From the NCBI GenBank assembly GCA_030533445.1, contig CM060064.1, forward strand, positions 26,953,126-27,017,125: 64,000 bases of DNA, in the 5' to 3' direction. Made by a program: the position numbers and the translations under genes. Source of the DNA: Cyprinodon diabolis (taxonomy: Eukaryota; Chordata; Actinopteri; Cyprinodontiformes; Cyprinodontidae). This document shows, in pieces, positions 50,817 to 63,959 of the stretch (positions within the stretch are counted from its first letter, which is position 1; each line of letters starts with the position of its first letter). The notes under the pieces were generated by a model. The model did no database searches and was not told the origin of the DNA. It saw only the letters and a program-made list of their open reading frames with translations.

Positions 50817-53800
50817 GTGAGAGTTTTTATGTGTGCGCTTTTGATGTCGGGGGAGAGGTTTGGCTCATCAGCTCATTCAAGAGACCCCAGACAGTAATAG
50901 ATCCTCCCACCGGTCTGTGTCTATTTATACGGTTGAACGGGACTACAGTGGGTCGTGATAACCGGACGTGACTGAGCGTGGACGCAGATAAAACAAATCT
51001 GAACACGGTAAGAGGCGAATGGATGGAAGCTTGACCTAAATTATGCAATGATGAAAACGAGCGTCTGCGGTACGTGCTCCTTATTGATGGACCTGAAGCT
51101 GCACTGAGTCTGAAGGAGCAGGAGGATGTTGGAGCCTGTTATAGTGAGGATGCTGCATGCTGCATCACTTCATCCGGTCTGGTCTTTGAGCAACATCCCA
51201 GATTGGATTTAGTTTGATTTTGCAAGCAACTGATATGATTAGATAGGGCATGTATCGATGTATGAAATCAGAACTATATTCACTGCAAAAACAATCTAGA
51301 AATAAGTAAAAAAATTCTTAAATTAAATACATTTACACTCAATTTGAGTAGCTAAATAAGAGGATTTTTACTCTAAAAATACAATGATTAGATAATATGT
51401 ACTTGAAATAAGACAATACAATTGCTTTTTTTTCTTATTTTCAATGTAAATTGTCTTGTTTCATTGGCAAACTGTCACTTACCTCCTCAATTCAAGACGA
51501 AAATCCCTTATTTTAAGAAAAAAAAACTTATTTAGATTTCAACTTTTTGCAGTGTTGTAACTGTATTTCTGAGTCTAAATGCTTGAGTAATGCTTTGTTC
51601 CTTATCTGAAAAGACCTTTAACTTATTTCAACATAACTTGTCAGTATAGAGCTTTCTTCAAGAAAAGTGCTGCAAAAGGATAGAGGTTAAACAACAGAAT
51701 AAAAAGCAGGAAAGCTCCAGAAATTGAATCTAAAATCCATGTTTTTTTTCCATCTTACTATAATGGTCTTCATCAGAAGTTTGACTTTTTTTTGTCCCAT
51801 TTACTTCATTCCGTTTAACTTTTTATTTATTCCTATTGTAATTTTACCCCGAACACACACAGACATTATGCTCCTTACCATATGTCGATATGCTGCCTAC
51901 AAGTATCCTTTTGTGATGTAACATCTGAAAACACATGCACATGATGCTTTGGAAAGTAGTTGTTGCATCATTTCCGGTCTCTTTAGAGTAAAGGTATTTC
52001 ATGTATGACCTGCAAATGCGAGAAAGCAGAAAGACAGACTCCACAAACTGTTTAAAAAAACAGCCATAAACTGTTTGGCTGAACAGTTTTATTCCATTTG
52101 CAAATGGGATTGTTGAATGAATTTGTTATCTAAAGAGATTTCAAGTAAACCCTGATAAGCCTCTTATTTCCAGGTTTGCGATGGTCTGTCCCTCATTTTG
52201 TTCTGATTTAGATTTTTCACACACATATTTTTTAGATCACCATATTAAGAGAGAATAAAAATCATGTTTTAATTTTTGGTTTTATCTATTAAGAGAATAT
52301 GCTACTAAACTGACCTGTTATGTGAAAAGTAGGTGTCTATAAAACTAATAACCCTTTGTGATAGCTGACAGTGGCTCCTCTACATTGCTGTGGAGGAAAT
52401 GATGTGATCCCCTTTTTTTTCAGTTTTCTTCAGCACAAATAGCCTGTTTGAGTTCACAGCTCAGCATCTGAACTGGATTTAAGTGCAGACTTTGACTAGA
52501 CCATTCCAAAACCTTCAGGTAGTTTTGTTCCCCCCCCCCCCCCCCCAGCTATTCAGACAAGTACCCAATAGTGTGCTTCGTGCCCTGGTGGATAAACCCA
52601 GGTTAAGTTTATGATCATAAACTGATTGCCTGACATTCTTAATATGAACATCAGTTGCTCTGTTAAAAAGTCCACAGGTCTTGAAGTAGCAAAGATACGG
52701 CAGATCACCACCCTACCACCATCATGTTTTTCTGTTGATATATTTTGTCTTTTTTCTCATCCAAAGAACCTTTTCCCAAAAAGACTTTGCAATCATCAAA
52801 ATGTTGTTTTTCCGACTGTATGCCTGTCCTTTTTTGTTGTTTTTGGTCACCGGCTGTTTTGGCTACAGATATCTCCCATAACTGGTATTTTACTCCTGCT
52901 TCTCAAATTATGAACCCTGAACCTCAACCGGTTGTACTCTGTTTTTGATCCTGCAGGTCTTGCTGTAATTAGGTTTTGTTGTAATCAAAGGTAATCCGTC
53001 ATTTTTAGAAGACAGTGGTCTCTGAGGGAAATTACTCTTTCACATCCAGTTGGTTTGAATTTTTTATTTATTGTTTTTACCTTAAAAAACATCCCTTGAA
53101 AGTTGTGTTTTTTTATTTATTTTTATTATATTTGCTGATATTTGTCTGATATTATTTGTTTAATGAAAAATGAGAAGGTCATAAGTCCTGCCTGCTGTTA
53201 AGCCGCATAGTCCAAGATAAAAAAAAAAACAACAACTAAGTATAACCAGAGGAAGTCCCAACAGGAGAATGAAAGTGATTATATAGCCATTATAACAGCT
53301 TTCAACTGAAACTAGGATATATCTCTACTTCCCTGCCAGCTGGAGGCCAAACAGGTCAGGGAATGTATGGAATCATACTGTCTTGTCCTAAATATGTAAA
53401 CAAGCCAATGCATATAGCCAGTTGGCTGTACACTGAGGTCAGACAGGAGAAGGGGGTACTGTTTGCATGTATATGTGGGTTTTCAGGCTGTAACTCATTA
53501 CAGGTAGTGCTTTGGTTGGCATAAATGTGAGGCAAGTGGGCGATGTTTGCCTGCAGTGGTGGGAGCATTTTTGGCCAGATTATGTTTGAGTGGCTCAGTC
53601 TGTCAGCATGCCAGGACCACATTCTCACCCAGCAAAGACATAAACAGCCAGAGTGGGATTAGGACCCAGTTGGATAAGTGATCAGAGGGGATTTGTTTCC
53701 CAACGGGCACACAATGGCATTGTCTCGAAACGCACAAAATCACACCACGCATGCTCACAACTGACCCAGGCCCATGTTATCTCATGAGAACTCCCTTTTG

Positions 53801-54245
53801 TTTTGGGCGCAGTGGTGGGGTTAATACAGGCTAGCCTCGCCACGGGCCATGAGTGAAAAGACAGGGGGTGTGTATGGACTTCAATGAACAGCGCTGGGAA
53901 AAAAATCAGGGGGCATGTTGTGTTTTGGCGGGGTATTTCCACGTGGCTGAAGGCCCAGACAGACAGGGTGGGTCAATGATGTGTATGGAAACACAATGCC
54001 ACAGATAAAGTTTTTTTCTCTCCCTCTCTGTGTATGTTTCTGAGTCAGCTGGTAATGGTAGACAGAGCCAGGATCTAAGATAAAAACAACATCAATAGAC
54101 AAAGACAGCAAACCAGTTCAAACCTGTTGAAATAATCTCACCCAGAAGAGAGACAAAGCATGAATGAAACGTTTAGTTGAATGTTTGATAGGTCAGTCCA
54201 GAAATATCTGGAACCTTTCACATATCTCTAGTGTTTTCCCCTCAG
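50817..54245 (+). other. proposed osgin2 first intron
   Basis: No exon recognised. It contains a degraded repeat (about 52430-53010) and a C homopolymer near 52534-52548. The remainder is unique-looking AT-rich sequence. Confidence 0.45.
52430..53010. repeat. degraded dispersed repeat, family A (second copy)
   Basis: It shares GGATTTAAG…GACTTTGACTAG…ATTCCA with the copy at 35695-36200, and carries CACCACCCTACCACCATCAT with GTTTTTCTG. It has a C homopolymer near 52534-52548. Confidence 0.5.
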
Positions 54246-54271
54246 TGCCGGCTCTGGCCCAGGCTGCAGTC

Positions 54272-56285
54272 ATGCCTCTTCTGGAAGAGACCACTCTGCC
54301 TCAAGAACACCCACCTACCCTTCCTGTGTTAATTATAGGTGAATTTAATGATTACATTTATCAGGCCAACCTTGCTCTTTCCATATTGGTATTAGTTGTA
54401 TCTGAGTTTCCAATGATATGTTTACAGGAAATGGCCCATCGGGTATTTGCCTGTCCTACCTGTTAAGTGGATACAAGCCCTATTTTGATACTGCAACGGT
54501 TCACCCTAACCCCATTCTGTACAGGAAACTGCAGGAGGCCAAGCACATCCCCATCACTGAACAGGTAGAAAAAGTTCCATCTTCACACAAGAGCTCTTAA
54601 TACATGGATCTCAGGTGTGTCAACAGACTCTTGTTTTTTCCCCCCAGGCTATGGAATACTTGAGCGAAGGTCTTGAGGGGAGGTCAAGGAATCCCGTTGC
54701 TGTGCTATTTGATACACTACTACACCCCAATGCTGACTTTGGCTATGATTTCCCACCAGTCCTCAAGTGGAGGAAAGACAAGCATCAACAAATCCCACAC
54801 CTGGTTCTGGGAAAGGGAACACCTGGGGGTGCCTGGCATGTAAGTTCATTCTACAGAATCCGCGTAAGTATCTGGGGTTTTGTACTAACAGATTATTTCA
54901 CATTGATCACATTGTTGGTTGCCTCTTCTCAGGCAATGGAAGGCTCAATGTTAACTGTTAGCCTTGGCATCTGGATGGAGCTTCCCGGAGTCAACTATAG
55001 AGACCTGACCAATGGTTTGCGAAGGTAAAACGGTCTTAACATTACTGAGATGGCCCAAGCTTTAGCTTTATTCTGTGCCCATGTTCTGATTGTACACATC
55101 TCCTTCTTTAGAAATGTGACAAGTGACAGAGCCACCCCTGAGGAGATCTCATCTTATTACAAAGACTATGTGAAGCTAAAGGGTCTGCAAAAGAATTTTG
55201 TTGACAACACATACGTTACCTCTGTTCACAAACTTTGCCGTGGGCAAGAGCTGAAAGGTCTAGAGAATGGGCAAGAAGATCAGAAGACGGTTGATAGTGA
55301 GAAAGGGCACTTTGAGGAGAACGACAAAGAGGGGGGAAACAATGGAGGAGGAGGAACTCTCTGGGAGGTCCGAGGTTATCGGCAGCTACAGAGTGACACT
55401 CATGTCCCATTCTCCCTGTTTGCTGAGAATGTTGTCCTGGCTACCGGTGCATCAGATTCTCCAGTCCGATTGGGTGTAGAGGGGGAAGATCTACCGTTTG
55501 TGTTCCACAGCATTTCAGACCTGGGCTTGGCTGTAAGCCAGGGAAAACTTGATGTGAACTCTGATCCAGTTTTAGTTGTAGGTGCAGGTTTAAGTGCAGC
55601 TGATGCAGTTCTGTGTGCATGTAACAGCAATATCAGAGTACTGCATGTTTTCCGGAAGAACACTGACAACCCAGATCTCATCTTTAAGCAGCTTCCCAAG
55701 ACCCTGTACCCAGAATACCACAAAGTGTACAACATGATGTCTTCCCAGACCTGTAATAATGTGGTCTCCTCGTCCTCGTCTAACAGACCCCAGGCAGTTA
55801 GTGTTGCTTCTTCAGTATGCGCCAAGATGTGCCCTAAACCCCAGCTTTCTGCAGGGAGTATCGCTGGAGGTTCTAGTGTCAACCTCTTCCCTGATTACAC
55901 CAGTTTCCCCGAGCACTGTGTGGTCTCGTTTCAGTCTGACATGAAGTGTCTGCTACAAGGGGACAACTCTCTAAAGGCGTTTAAGATCTCAATGGCCCTG
56001 GTGTTGATTGGGACCAATCCAAATTTGTTCTTCCTGAAAGGTCAGGGCCAGTACCTGGGACAAGATCCAACAAATCCCATCTCCTGCAAGCAGAACCCTA
56101 TCGACATAAACCCTTACACTTTTGAGTGCACCAAGGAGCCAGGGCTGTTTGCCATGGGCCCGTTAGTGGGAGACAACTTTGTTCGATTTCTGAAGGGGGG
56201 TGCTTTAGGCATTGCCTCCTGTCTGCTAAAAAGACTCAAAAAGAAAGAAAAGATCTTCAGCAGTGAAGGGAAAAGCTTCATTTGA
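54272..56285 (+). CDS. osgin2: OSGIN2, oxidative stress-induced growth inhibitor family
   Basis: Coding exons 54272-54338, 54428-54564, 54648-54839, 54933-55024 and 55112-56285 join in frame to 553 residues. The start MPLLEETTLPQEHPPTLPVL resembles human OSGIN2. An FAD-type dinucleotide motif IIGNGPSG lies at 21-28 and a second Rossmann motif VVGAGLSA near 317-324. Further family blocks are YLSEGLEGRSRNPVAVLFDT, LGKGTPGGAWH, LYPEYHKVYNMM and MGPLVGDNFVRFLKGGALG. Family knowledge: OSGIN proteins are flavin monooxygenase-like and implicated in stress and growth control; the human gene lies beside NBN, as here. Odd point: a serine-rich insert at about residues 374-422 replaces a stretch of roughly 13 residues in human. 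OSGIN1 is less likely because of the N-terminus and linkage. Confidence 0.95.
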
Positions 56286-56917
56286 AAAACAATGAAGTAA
56301 AACATAAGAGTCAAGTCTTAACGCACAATTTTCCTGGAGAAACCCCCCCAGGTAAAACATGTTTTCTTTTAATCTACTTTAATCATTGATGCAGTGTTTT
56401 ATTATTGAAATTTATGGGTTTTATTTGTTCATGAAGCCAAAAAGACAATGGATGTACAAACATTTGTCTGACTTCAAATGAAGTCTCTTTAGGTTCAGGA
56501 TACCGCATGCCAATGGTATATAGCTGATCTGTCATCTCATAACAGTATGGAACCTAGTTTTATTCAGGGTTATTTGTCATTTCACGGTGTGTCTTTAGGC
56601 AGTTTACACATTTAAAACAAAGGAGTTTAGATAATATTTATCTTTACAGCCCATAACTGTAGACATGTACTAAATGTTAACACTAATTTGATCCCATTTG
56701 CAAAGCATATCAAGTACCAGTCATGAGCGGACTCTACAACAGATGAATAACATCTGACCCTACACGCTAATGTCTGAAAGAGGTATTACAGTATCGGTTT
56801 ATTAAGCTTTTCTCTTTTTATTCCAGTAGATTTTCAGTTTAGAATATAATGTAGGTAATTAAAGCCAATTTAGTACATTAGTTTGATATCACAACTTAAA
56901 ATGCTTTCTTCTATGCA

Positions 56918-56923
56918 AATAAA
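56918..56923 (+). other. candidate osgin2 poly(A) signal
   Basis: AATAAA 633 bp past the osgin2 stop, followed by a GT-containing stretch. It is the first canonical hexamer after the coding region that I see. Confidence 0.5.
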
Positions 56924-59900
56924 GTGCATTTTAAAACTGTTTATAACCAATTAACTTTATAGCATTGACTTCTTCCATTCTGGTTTTGATGCTCACAGCG
57001 GCTCTGTGATGTTGTTATTGGATCACGGCACAGCCCTCCACAGTGTTGACCATGGTTCATTACTGAAGTGAACAGGGTCAGGCTAGTCTATTAATTGCTA
57101 AATGACTTGGCAACAAAATACATTATATACAAAATGCATCTTTTGGTAACGCTTCCCTTTACAGTACATCAATAACCATGTAATAACATGGCAGTAACAG
57201 AGCAAGTCACACTATATTACTAGGTAAGAAGAAAAACTTTATTTGGTAATTACCCCAAAATTAAGGTATATAATTTCAAAGTAATTACCTGTATGTAATT
57301 ATTATAATTATATGTTAATATGTAACAATTGAGACTTTTGGTGGGTAATTACCATTAGGGTAGCACATAACAGTTTATATTATAGGCCACCACCTACGAA
57401 AGGTTTACAAAGTAAAGTGTAGCTTATGATCAGGTAAATACAACATTATAAATCTGAACTCGAGAGACATATAAATATAAGTTTAGTTAAAAATATTCCG
57501 AGTCTGAGTTTAAAATTTGAAGCGACACACTTACTAAAATTCTCCATAAAGTGTTTCTTGTCACTTAGTAATATAGTGTAACTTTCTATGTTATTACCAT
57601 GTCACTACATGGTTACTGATGTACTGTAAAGAAAGCGTTACAGGTTTTTTTTGTTGTGTTGTCCATTTTTAGCTTCTCCACAGCCTTTTCCTTTCACTCC
57701 TCTGTTATTCTGTGTTCATGATTACGATTGTTCACAGATCTTTTGTTACTATACACCAGCAAGCACTTGATTTGGTTAAAATATTAGAGGAGCTGGGTTG
57801 AATATAGCCACAATCTACGTTTTAGGAACCTCTTAAAAATATTTCTTTCATTTCACAATAAGCAATACTTTTTGTTGCTCTGTCACTGAAAATCCAAACA
57901 ATATAAACAAAAATTTGTTTATAACATGATCAAATGTGAAATTTTTTTGAATATGAATTCGTTTTCAGATCCCAGTTATGTCACTTACTGACCTAAATGT
58001 AGAAAATAAAGCCACCATAAGATTCCCTTCTAGTTTCCGAGTACAAAAATAAAAAGCCAAAAAGTTCATTCTGATATTTCAATAATCTTATTGGCTGTGA
58101 GGTTTCAATTAACAGCGAATAGGTAGAGGGAAACATAAAAAAGCCAGTGTTACAATCTACTACCTACAGATATCAGTCTCACCTTCTATTTTTATATTCC
58201 TATTATACATTAAAACCATCCAGCATCTTAGGATCTTTAACCTAACCAGTTCAGACCTCAGCCTTGGATTTTTTTATACTTATAAAACTTGTATTATCAT
58301 AACAGCCACATCTATTATTAGTGATCCTTCAATGCAATAGAAAATAGTTATCCAAGAATGTGAAAGAATGTACCACATTTTTATTTTCTTACATTTGTGT
58401 ATGTTAATGAATAAATTCTGCTGTTTATCATTACGGCAGTACAAATTAGACGGCAGAAAAAGAGATTAGATGGCTGTTATATATCATTTCCTTTGAATTT
58501 TTTATTTTAGGTACATCTCAACCAGAATATTATTAAAACTTTACCTTTATAAAAACTAATTTAAGAAGGTAAAACTCATGCCACAGTGATGTCATTGGGG
58601 CAACAGTGGCGTCGGATGCAGGGCCACTGTGGATACAATGTAGCTTGCCACCATCAGTGTGCTTGAATGGCTTGAAAAAGCACTACATAAATATAGGGGA
58701 TTTTTACCACTAAAGTCTTAATATCGAATAATGTAAGGAATACATCACAGAAAAAAAAAAAAAAAACTTGTCTCAGATGACCTGCATAATTAATAAAGGA
58801 AAAGTATTTTAATGCAAAAATGTTATCCATAGCAAGATTATTCAGAGGGAAGATTCTAGTATCCAGCATGGATCACTGAAACAGCTACAGAAAGCGGCGA
58901 CAAACACAACTTGGAAAGTATTGAACCCTTAACGTTAAAGGAACATCCATAAAATTTGAACGAGGCTGAAGTCAGAGCTTCAAGAATCAGCAAGCAAGCT
59001 AGTGAAACAGAAAGCATCTATTCTGATCTTAAAAAAGAAGAGAGGAATGTAGTGCAGTGGTACAAAATTCCAATTTTCAAATTGGAAATCAAGGTCTCAG
59101 AGTTTGAAGGAAGAATCTAGAGGAACAGAAGTTATGTTTTCAGTCAGTGATGATTAGTGTTTTGATGTCATATGCAGGATATGGTGCAGCTTTATGAAGC
59201 ATTTATTTAGAAGAATGAGTATGGTATCACTATGCTGATTCATAGAGAACCTATGGGGAGGTGTCAAAATGAAGATGAGGGACACAAGACAGAACAGTGC
59301 AGATAATCTGAAGGCTGATTTCAAAGCATCGTGAGCTTCTGTTACAGCTTTGTAGGGCCACAAGCTTATCACCTCCAGGCCATGTAACAGAGAGCAGGTC
59401 ATAAAAAAAGGAGAAAGTAAAGTGAATACCCTGAACATCCAATATATACACAATAAAAATGGCTTCATTTATTAGCGCTATGCAATTTACTCCCTTTTTG
59501 AGAACCTCTACCTTGGGTTTTCATCAAAATGATCAGATACAATTGCTTGAAATATATTCCTCTGTGTGGAATAAATCTTACGAGTTTCATTTTTGAGTTA
59601 AATTATGGCAAAATGTTAACTTTTTGATGATTTAACAAAGGAACTGAGATGTACAACTCCACTGTTCTTTTGTTTTGTTTCCTTTTGATGTGACCCTTCA
59701 ATTCTATTGCAAGGTCAACTTCTGCTGCTAACTCAGTCATTTAAGTTGGTTAATGTAGTAGCAAATTACCATTTCTGTAGTTAATTTAATTTTTCAAACT
59801 AACAAAATATCTAAGTGGAACCAAAATCAGCTGCCTACAACAGACCTTGGCGGTTTTTACTGTCATTTTCAGCTCAACCATATAACTAACTGCCTTCTTT

Positions 59901-60594
59901 TGCTGCGTTTTATTGCAATATAGAATACAAAATACATGTATGTCGGCATGAGCCATTGCCTGGCAGTGACTGCTGATGAGAGTGAAATCATAGGTGTCGG
60001 AAGAGTGATGCTGCAGGATGTTATTTGCACAGGGATAGAAGAATTCAAGATGAGACATACTGCTTTTTGAATTAATTCTTTTATTATCTTTTTGATTGAA
60101 TGTGTGAGCTTGAAACATTAGCATAGATGTGTATGGACTTTGACATGAAATTCAAACTGCAAAAGCTTAAATAACATCCCATATATTTTTATTCTGAATC
60201 TAGAAATAAATGTTTAGAGCCAGTTGGTAACTCTCCTGGACAGCCTGTAGCTTTTCTGAGAAAGAATAAGTTTTAATTGCTGTAACATTCATACCAAATA
60301 CTGACTTAATTCAACAAAGAACCTTCTCTTAAAGTAAAAAGCATGTGCACGGAAAGGTCAACTGTCGTTTCTTTGGTAAGAAAACAACTAATTTGAACTG
60401 TTTAAAAAATGGAAAAGTGCCTGAAGGGTTGAAATAGCTGAAAGAAAAAGAAAAAAGCAATGCCTGAATTCCCCCCTGCTTCCCGTCTCTCAAGAGGCAT
60501 GGAAATAGAAATAAAGTGAATGAAAGGCAATGGTCTTCATGTATAATCTGTCATACAAGCGGAATATTTTTTTAATGTTTTGTATTAATTATTT
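56924..60594. other. spacer between osgin2 and nbn 3' ends
   Basis: AT-rich intergenic sequence between two convergent genes. Apart from the TIR element at 57146-57641 I see no gene. The short ORFs on both strands lack any recognisable domain. Confidence 0.55.
57146..57641. mobile_element. 0.5-kb TIR element (MITE)
   Basis: Left GTAACGCTTCCCTTTACAGT and inverted right GTAACGCTTTCTTTACAGTA continue as inverted copies with small indels (…ACATCARTAACCATGTA…, …CACTATATTACTARGT…) for about 90 bp. The interior is AT-rich and non-coding. No clear target duplication. Class unknown. Confidence 0.75.
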
Positions 60595-60600
60595 TTTATT
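60595..60600 (-). other. candidate nbn poly(A) signal
   Basis: AATAAA on the minus strand, 222 bp past the nbn stop codon. Confidence 0.45.
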
Positions 60601-60821
60601 ATTCAAAAATAAAAAAAGTTGAAAAATCCTCTGAATGCGTCTCCTTGTTACATTGCTGGCTGTCAGTGACTTTATTAGAAACGTGCCAGAACAAGCGGCA
60701 ACAACTGCAAACAGCTAAAACACAAACTTGCATGTATTTGACATGTATGATGTTTTTTTGCTGGATTTATTTTCAAATGATTTTCAAAAGCCAAAGGCTG
60801 GAGTGCAAGGATGAGGGCACT

Positions 60822-61750
60822 TCATCTTCTCCTGGTTAGTTTGGTTGGGTTGTACCTAAACAAAAAATAAATAAATAAATAAACAACAGAAAGGAGCATC
60901 TCAGACATCTGTCCATGTTAGGATGGGCTTTTAACATTCCTCATTTATCACTTATTGAGCTCTAAGGCATTTTGAAACAATAAAAAACAGCCCAAACTGA
61001 GTGCTGTAAAACAACGATGATGTTTGAACAGCTCAAAGTAAACAAGCTACCAATAAAACCTCGTCTGGGAAACTTGTTTGGTATTTTATAAACTATTTTC
61101 TTAGCAGTGGGGTCTGCTACCATGTTATGTATGACTGGCTGAGCATGACTCGGTGATCAAACACCTCAGCACTGACATGCAGGGGGAAAAAAATCTCAGA
61201 CAGTCTCTTTACTGCTTAGTCAAAGAAAACAAGGCAGCGCCGGCTTACATCACCACTGTCGCCCTGACGACGACAGTGAATTCCTGATTGATTCAAGCTG
61301 AAGCTATCTTTCAGCTTTTTAAAAGCATCTATGTTTAAGTTAAGTAATTAAGCCAATACAGTAGTCTCCAGAATTACTGGCATCATGGCTAAAGATGTAA
61401 AAAGAAAAAAAATATTTTTAAATATACAATTCAAGGCAAAAGCATAACTTCAAAAACAACCTTTAATTGTAATAATTATCTCAGGAGGTAACAGACATCA
61501 TTTGGCTAATAGGAGCATGTTTAGTCTTTATTGGTAACATTTTACATCGGTCAGCCTATCTTCCCTTCAGCTCACTTCACATGTTTTCTATTTGATTAAG
61601 GTCTAAGGGGTGACATCACCATGGAAAAAAGGTTGACCGTCTCCAGTGAACACTTTTCCTGGTGATGTTGTCAACATGTTTTGGATCTTTGTAGAGCTCA
61701 AAAGATCCAAGAAAAGACTACTGTTCAGTTTTCTGGAAAAGGCGATCATC

Positions 61751-61826
<76 letters not shown>

Positions 61827-63959
61827 TTATTTTTTTTAATCAAAAGTCCGAGTACTTTAACATGTTTCCTGTACACTTTCACAAGGTTCCTAATGGAGTC
61901 AGGCCCTTAGTATCAGAGATCCTCCTAAGAGGTTGTTTTTCTACATATCCACTCTTTCTTTTTATGCCACACTGAACTGCAGCTTTGGTTCCCAAACTGA
62001 TTAATCCTATCGTCCCTTATGTCCCTAAAAGCAATAAATCAATTAATTGCATGATACAAATTATTTATGTGATAAATTTAGATGGGCTTGATCAGACTGC
62101 ATTTTTTTCATTGCTTCTCCTTATTTTTCTGCTAAAAAAACTGAGAAATATTAAAAGTTTCACTCCAGTGCATCAGTCTCCACTCAGCCCTACCCTTTTT
62201 GTTTCTTCAGGGTAGCAAGAAGTGAACTTTTGTGGCTGGTATTTATTGGCCTCATGGACTTTTTTACATACCTTAGAGTGTAGCATGAGAGCCGAGCAAC
62301 TGAACTAGTTTAGATTTGGAGAAAACAGAGATGGGACTGGTTTTTAAGTCAAACAGCTACAGCCAGTGTGGGAGCCGTTTGAGAGGCTGATCGACTTTGA
62401 TGAACAACTTAATCTGTTTGAGCCGGTATGTTGCATTTGTAATACAACAAACTGCATTTACACCTAAAAAACTTCACAACTGATGCGGCAGTTTCCATCC
62501 TACCAAGAAAATAATCCAAACATGGCAGTTGAACATGGTGAGCATTAATGTGCTTAATCACAAAACAGATGCTGCCTGTTAATATTAGAGCTAGATGGAA
62601 ACGGGGTATTTTTATTTTGACTTCAGCTTAAATGATCCCTGATATGCGCTGCTGATATTCATGGACTGAGTCATAGAGTCCATCCATTTCCATGATAAAA
62701 ACGACACAATGATTTCAAACTTTACACAAGTCTAAATTTGAACAAAAAAACAATAAAATCATCTGAGCTCCCATTTTTCGCAAGCAAGTTAGTGTGGCCC
62801 CTCATTCAAACAAAAAAAGTCAATAGCAGAAAATTAAACATTGCAAAAAAAGGAACCACAATCAAAATAAACCAAACTTTAAAATGAAAATAACAGCTGT
62901 TTATTCCAATATATAAACAAATTTAATATTATCATTATCAATAAATAAGATAAACAAAAAAAAAGAAAAAAAAAAAATGCAAAAACTGGATCACTTCAAT
63001 TCATTTTTACCACGCCCCCTTCATTTACACTGCCGTGCCCATGGGGGCGCCTCCCATCATTAGGAACCATTACACTAATAGCTTCAGTTACATATATATA
63101 TATATATATATACACATATATATATATATTATATATGCATGTCAGATTATACGATGGAAGAAAAAAAAAAACGCTAGTATCGCCAAAAATAAAGCCAAGG
63201 CCAATGTATCATTCTGGTTCTGGTTAATGACGCTCAAAGCTTGCCTTTCGGAAAATCCATCTGAAACATAGAGTAAATTGCCTAAGAAAGCAAACCTCTT
63301 TTTCTTTTTTGCCTGCCGTTTCTTTAGAAATATTTTTTAAAGGTTACAAAATGCAAATGAGAGACATTTCTAGTCTCTGTTCAACAAAAACACTAAAGTT
63401 TAAGTAACAAAAAAAAAAATACGGTCTAGATTCATCCGAACTTCTGAAGCAGGCATGTCAAACCCATTTTTATATATCAAGTCTTTAAAGGGGCGAGTTG
63501 CCTCTGCCTGGATGAAACTTCTGATTTCATTATGTCAGTAATAAAAAGCAGGTGTTATAACTTTACTCCCATTTGTTTTGCAATGTGAGCCACTTTGTAA
63601 ACTTTAAATGAACTTTTGCAGCAATTTAATGATAATCCTTATTTGGTTCTTTGGGGCCAGTTATGTTTGGAAACTTCAGATTATTTTCTAAAAAGCAACA
63701 GGGTCCAGTCTCTTACCTGAACAGATCGTCTCCTATGGCTTCATCTCTCCTGTTCTGACGCTCCTCCTGGAAGAACATCAGTTTAAATCAGAGACCCGTC
63801 ATCCCAGAAAAGACAGAAATAACCAAACAGGAGGGATATTGGTACCTCAGCTGTGTCTTTTAGCCATTCGTCCATATCAGAGTTCTTCCCCCTGTTGTGA
63901 ACCAGCAGATCAGATCCTCCAATGATGTGACGGAAACTCTCTGAGCCTGGAAGGTGTTT
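60822..63959 (-). CDS. nbn: nibrin, C-terminal exons only (rest off window)
   Basis: Three exons on the minus strand, 63846-63959, 63717-63766 and 60822-60855, splice in frame. They read KHLPGSESFRHIIGGSDLLV, then HNRGKNSDMDEWLKDTAEEE, RQNRRDEAIGDDLFRYNPTK and LTRRR, stop. This matches the human nibrin C-terminus (…HIIGGSDL…EEWLR…ADDLFRYNPYLKRRR). Family knowledge: NBN is part of the MRE11-RAD50-NBN complex; the acidic patch with DDLFRY is the ATM-recruiting motif. The penultimate intron is about 2.9 kb; the last coding exon is only 34 nt. FHA and BRCT exons lie to the right of the window. Confidence 0.94.
61753..61822. repeat. (AT)n microsatellite
   Basis: About 70 bp of nearly pure AT dinucleotides in the last nbn intron. 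Confidence 0.95.
63089..63136. repeat. AT-rich microsatellite
   Basis: Two (AT)n runs separated by ACACAT. Confidence 0.9.

Larger units (their letters stand above)
60856..63716 (-). other. last nbn intron
   Basis: No exon seen. It contains a 70-bp (AT)n tract at 61753-61822, a second AT microsatellite near 63089-63136, A-rich tracts and a possible hAT end near 63451. Confidence 0.6.

Noticed and set aside
55400..55882. 160-residue minus-strand ORF
   Set aside because: Shadow of the long last osgin2 coding exon; no recognisable domain.
61646..61975. ORF with YIYIYI run
   Set aside because: Translation of the (AT)n microsatellite in an nbn intron.
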